A stretch of DNA of 8,598 nt from Paludibacter sp. (GTDB lineage: Bacteria; Bacteroidota; Bacteroidia; Bacteroidales; Paludibacteraceae): assembly GCA_018054805.1 (NCBI GenBank), contig JAGPIU010000031.1, positions 1 to 8,598 of the forward strand, in the 5' to 3' direction. The notes beneath the pieces are model-generated. The model had not been told where the DNA came from, ran no database searches, and worked only from the letters and a program-made list of their open reading frames with translations. The position numbers and the translations under genes were made by a program. Below are positions 5,867 to 8,598 of the stretch, in pieces (position 1 is the first letter of the stretch; each line of letters begins with the position of its first letter).

Positions 5867-7246
5867 ATGTCGCAAAGTTCAAAGTTTACGCAGGCAGCCG
5901 AAGCCATTGCTTTCGACGAAAAGCACCGGAATACCATTCGGTTCAATATTTCGCGTTACGATACGGCCGTTGCCAAAGGTATGGCACGCTATCGCGATGT
6001 GGAGAAAGCGAAGGAAATGGCTGCGCAAATCAAGCGTGACGTGTTGGCGAAATGGGACACTTATCTGCTCGAATTCGAGAAAAATATTACTGCTAATGGA
6101 GCTGAAGTGCTCTGGGCTGCAGATACCAATGAGGCTACTGATTATTTGCGAAAAATTCTTACTGATAATAAGGCGCGACTGTTGGTGAAAAGCAAATCGA
6201 TGACCACTGAGGAAATTGAGTTGAATCATGTGGCCGAAAGTATGGGTTGTGAATCGGTGGAGACTGATTTAGGCGAATTTATTGTACAGGTGGCCGGTGA
6301 GCGTCCTTATCATATTGTGACGCCCGCTATGCACAAGTCCAAAGGTGATATTGCAAAACTTTTTAACGAAAAATTCAATACGCCCATCGACAGTACACCA
6401 GAGGAAATGACCGAATATGTGCGTCAGGTGTTACGTAAAAAATATACTTCTGCCGAAGTAGGAGTGACGGGTGCAAATTTTCTGATTGCCGATATCGGAG
6501 GAATTTCTGTAACGGAAAATGAAGGAAATGGTTTAATGACCACCGCCTTCCCCAAAGTGCATATTGTAATTGCCGGTATCGAAAAGTTGATACCGCGTAT
6601 GAGTCAGCTGGGACTTTTTTATCCTTTGCTGGCAGCGCACGGAACCGGTCAGCAAATGACGGCATACAATACCATTTTTACAGGTCCGCGCAAAGCTAAC
6701 GAAGTGGATGGCCCTGAGAAAATGTATGTGATTTTGCTTGATAATGGTCGTACTGATGTGTTTGCCGATGCCGAAGGTTACGAGTCGCTGGCCTGTATCC
6801 GTTGTGGTGCTTGTCTGAATGCCTGTCCTGTGTACAAAACCATTGGTGGTTACACTTACGACACGACTTACAGCGGTCCGATAGGTTCGGTACTGACGCC
6901 GTTTCTGCGTGGGTTTAAGGATTTCTCGCATTTGAGTTTTGCTTCCACGCTTTGCGGAAAATGTGTCGAAGTTTGTCCGGTGCGCATTCCGCTGACTGAT
7001 ATTCTGTTGGCCAATCGCCGGAAAACAGTGGAGAAAGGTTTGCGCCCAACGGCTGAAAAACTGATCATGAAAGGTTTCGAATATGTGACTTCGGATCGTA
7101 AAAAAATGGATTTTGTACCGGGAATTTTCAAAACTGCGGCTACCCGTCCGTTTAATTTTATGGCCTGGGGACCCAAACGCGAAATGCCTGAGTTTGCTAA
7201 AAAATCGTTTTCACAACAATATAAAGATAAAAACAAGACTAAATAA
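5867..7246 (+). CDS. lutB: LutB-like iron-sulfur protein (lactate utilisation family)
   Basis: A 459-residue cytoplasmic iron-sulfur protein of the LutB/YkgF family, which with LutA and LutC oxidises L-lactate to pyruvate. The N-terminal part is the LUD domain (about 60-300), with VGVTGANFLIADIGGISVTE around 199-217 and LLAAHGTGQQ (254-263). The C-terminal part has two ferredoxin-like cysteine clusters: C310, C313, C316 and C320 (CIRCGACLNACP), then C363, C366 and C370 (CGKCVEVCP) with a serine at 360 where a fourth cysteine would fall. YSGPIGSVLTP (335-345) between them is typical of the family. Length is normal. The odd point is context: neither LutA nor LutC is adjacent, as far as the window shows on both sides. 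It lies 21 bp after the coiled-coil gene and 10 bp before the FKBP gene. A quinone- or ferredoxin-linked oxidoreductase role other than lactate use is possible. Confidence 0.9.
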   Translation: MSQSSKFTQAAEAIAFDEKHRNTIRFNISRYDTAVAKGMARYRDVEKAKEMAAQIKRDVLAKWDTYLLEFEKNITANGAEVLWAADTNEATDYLRKILTDNKARLLVKSKSMTTEEIELNHVAESMGCESVETDLGEFIVQVAGERPYHIVTPAMHKSKGDIAKLFNEKFNTPIDSTPEEMTEYVRQVLRKKYTSAEVGVTGANFLIADIGGISVTENEGNGLMTTAFPKVHIVIAGIEKLIPRMSQLGLFYPLLAAHGTGQQMTAYNTIFTGPRKANEVDGPEKMYVILLDNGRTDVFADAEGYESLACIRCGACLNACPVYKTIGGYTYDTTYSGPIGSVLTPFLRGFKDFSHLSFASTLCGKCVEVCPVRIPLTDILLANRRKTVEKGLRPTAEKLIMKGFEYVTSDRKKMDFVPGIFKTAATRPFNFMAWGPKREMPEFAKKSFSQQYKDKNKTK

Positions 7247-7256
7247 ATAATTTACA

Positions 7257-7745
7257 ATGAAAAGATTGATATACAGCGCTTTTGTTTTGCTTACATTGAC
7301 TTTTGTTCTGTCGTCGTGCGATGAGGATAAGTATCTTGAATGGAAATATCTGAATGAAACATGGCTCGAACAATATAAGGAACAACATAAAAATGATCCT
7401 GATTTTTTTCAAACCGAAAGCGGATTGTGTTACAAAGTGATTCATCAGGGCTATTTACGTCGTCCAAATGCAAGTAGTATCATTTATGTAAAATATAAAG
7501 GTAAGTTAATTACCGGACAGGAATTTGAAAATACCGGAGATGAAGTTGTACAGTTTCGTTTGTCGAGCTTAATGACTGGTTGGATCGAAGGTGTTACTAA
7601 AATGAATGTCGGAGGCAGATATATATTTTATATTCCTTACGAACTGGCTTACGGTGAGGATGGATCAGGTTCTATTCCTCCTTATTCAACCCTGATTTTC
7701 GATATCACGCTTGACGGTTCCGACGATCAGTTACCTAATGATTAA
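7257..7745 (+). CDS. FKBP-type peptidyl-prolyl isomerase lipoprotein
   Basis: A 162-residue lipoprotein. The signal peptide (1-20) ends in a lipobox LSSC with the lipidated cysteine at 21. The acidic DED that follows resembles the lipoprotein export signals known to send Bacteroidetes lipoproteins to the cell surface, so outer-membrane or surface location is inferred. Residues about 55-155 form one FKBP domain: SGLCYKVIHQG at its start, VKYKGKLITGQEFENT (79-94), the GWIEGVTKMNVGGR segment (112-125), YIPYELAYGEDG (128-139), IPPYSTLIFDITL near the end. The conserved Y-x-G-x-L and F-D/E-N-T elements and the I-P-P-x-(S/A)-x-L-x-F/Y ending are present, so activity is likely. It should catalyse proline isomerisation in exported proteins. 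A 10-bp gap upstream and a 5-bp gap downstream place it inside the operon. There is no Shine-Dalgarno. Confidence 0.92.
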   Translation: MKRLIYSAFVLLTLTFVLSSCDEDKYLEWKYLNETWLEQYKEQHKNDPDFFQTESGLCYKVIHQGYLRRPNASSIIYVKYKGKLITGQEFENTGDEVVQFRLSSLMTGWIEGVTKMNVGGRYIFYIPYELAYGEDGSGSIPPYSTLIFDITLDGSDDQLPND

Positions 7746-7750
7746 ATAAT

Positions 7751-8598
7751 ATGAACATATTCAGGCAAATAGCTTTTCTGAGTTTATTTTTATATGCTGC
7801 AATGGTTTCGGGTGCGGCATATACGGTTGAAACTGTGCCTAATCCGAAAACGCTCAACAATTCGTATGTGAGCAACCCCGATGGTATTCTTTCCGAGTCC
7901 ACAGTTTACAACATAAATGTGATGCTCGACTCGCTCGAAGCAAAAAACGGTGTACAGGCAGCTGTGGTAGTTTTGCAATCTATCGGACAGAACGATATCA
8001 ATACTTTTTCGTACGACCTGGCCACAAAATGGGGCATTGGCGGTAAAAAAAGCGACAACGGACTGCTGATACTTTTTGTGGGCGACCAGAAAAAAATACG
8101 TTTCGAAGTGGGTTACGGGCTCGAAGGTGTATTGCCTGATGCCATTACCAAGCGTATATCTACCGAAATCATGATTCCGGAATTCAAAAAAGGTGATTTC
8201 GATGCAGGTTTTATCAAAGGTGTTGAGAAAGTAAAATCGCTTTCGCAAAACGAACCTTTCGACGAAAAAGTGGAGATTCACTGGAACGAGATTATTCCCG
8301 TTGCGCTGGGTGTTTATCTGTTTCTGATGATTATTTCGATTGTATGGATTGGGCGAAAAATTGCCCGCATAAAATCGGATCCAAAAATTCCACACAATAT
8401 TGCGCGCTATAAAGCCATAAAATCAGAAAAAGCCGGGGTAACCATGCTTATTTCCATGGTTGTACCATTTTTAGCTATTGTGGCTGTTTTCCTGTTTAAA
8501 TTGCCCATGCACTGGCTTCTGCTTATATTGCCCGTACCTTTTACAACTATTCCCGCCAATATTTACGGACGGATTGCCATGAGACGTATTCGTCGTGC
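7751..8598 (+). CDS. TPM-domain membrane protein, 3' end beyond window
   Basis: The frame is open from ATG 7751 to the last base (282 codons seen), so the gene is cut off by the window. Residues 1-22 are a signal peptide (hydrophobic FLSLFLYAAMV, small residues SGAA near the cut). Residues 38-165 are a TPM (YgcG/DUF477-type) domain: YVSNPDGILSES (39-50), WGIGGKKSDNGLLILF (94-109), IRFEVGYGLEGVLPD (116-130) and PEFKKGDFDAGFIKGV (143-158). Membrane helices follow at about 181-200, 230-249 and 253-269, with a basic segment between the first two. TPM proteins face the periplasm; family members have been linked to photosystem repair phosphatase activity in plants and often sit beside LemA in bacteria. 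The function here is unknown. It starts 5 bp after the FKBP stop codon, so it belongs to the same transcript. Confidence 0.88.
   Translation, partial: MNIFRQIAFLSLFLYAAMVSGAAYTVETVPNPKTLNNSYVSNPDGILSESTVYNINVMLDSLEAKNGVQAAVVVLQSIGQNDINTFSYDLATKWGIGGKKSDNGLLILFVGDQKKIRFEVGYGLEGVLPDAITKRISTEIMIPEFKKGDFDAGFIKGVEKVKSLSQNEPFDEKVEIHWNEIIPVALGVYLFLMIISIVWIGRKIARIKSDPKIPHNIARYKAIKSEKAGVTMLISMVVPFLAIVAVFLFKLPMHWLLLILPVPFTTIPANIYGRIAMRRIRR

Noticed and set aside
7790..8395. Minus-strand ORF of 201 codons near the window end
   Set aside because: The + strand of the same region encodes a recognisable TPM domain with signal peptide and membrane helices; the antisense product has no such features.
1..8598. 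CRISPR arrays, tRNA or rRNA genes, phage or toxin-antitoxin and other defence genes
   Set aside because: None seen: no regularly spaced repeats, no cloverleaf with conserved T-arm, and every supported gene has a housekeeping or envelope-type identity.

Overview
The window looks like chromosome of a Bacteroidetes bacterium, most likely in or near the Bacteroidales. Four things point there: -7 boxes of the TAnnTTTG type ahead of several genes, an absence of clear Shine-Dalgarno sequences, OMP-b-brl type outer-membrane barrels whose signal peptides end in A|Q, and an acidic-tailed FKBP lipoprotein. This is inference from sequence style; no 16S or other taxonomic marker is present. All genes lie on the + strand.

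Region 1 (1-646) is a gene-free leader of unusual complexity. It opens with a possible weak terminator of an unseen upstream gene. A clear fluoride riboswitch aptamer (crcB motif) follows at 54-100. The 3' pseudoknot strand of the aptamer can instead join an uninterrupted 22-bp hairpin (93-156), a good candidate expression platform. Next come a candidate promoter (233-264), a 201-bp ORF-less element with perfect 13-bp terminal inverted repeats and a 6-bp flanking direct repeat (282-482, MITE-like), a second inverted-repeat element built from GCTCC..GGAGC palindromes (504-592), and a second candidate promoter (603-610).

Region 2 (647-1942) encodes a CLC-family antiporter whose motifs (GREGT, GGEVTP, GHSGIY) are those of the fluoride-exporting CLC-F branch. 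This agrees with the riboswitch, although about 540 bp of inserted or repeat DNA now separates sensor from gene.

Region 3 (2098-3553) has its own promoter and holds two tandem, paralogous small outer-membrane beta-barrel proteins, closed by a strong intrinsic terminator.

Region 4 (3596 to the window end) starts with a promoter and looks like one operon with gaps of 5-21 bp: murF (last cytoplasmic step of peptidoglycan precursor assembly), a membrane-anchored coiled-coil protein of unknown function, a LutB-like two-cluster iron-sulfur protein without LutA or LutC beside it, an FKBP-type prolyl isomerase lipoprotein, and a TPM-domain membrane protein cut off by the window end. Apart from murF and the two envelope-folding or quality-control candidates, these genes have no obvious common pathway; co-transcription is inferred from spacing only.
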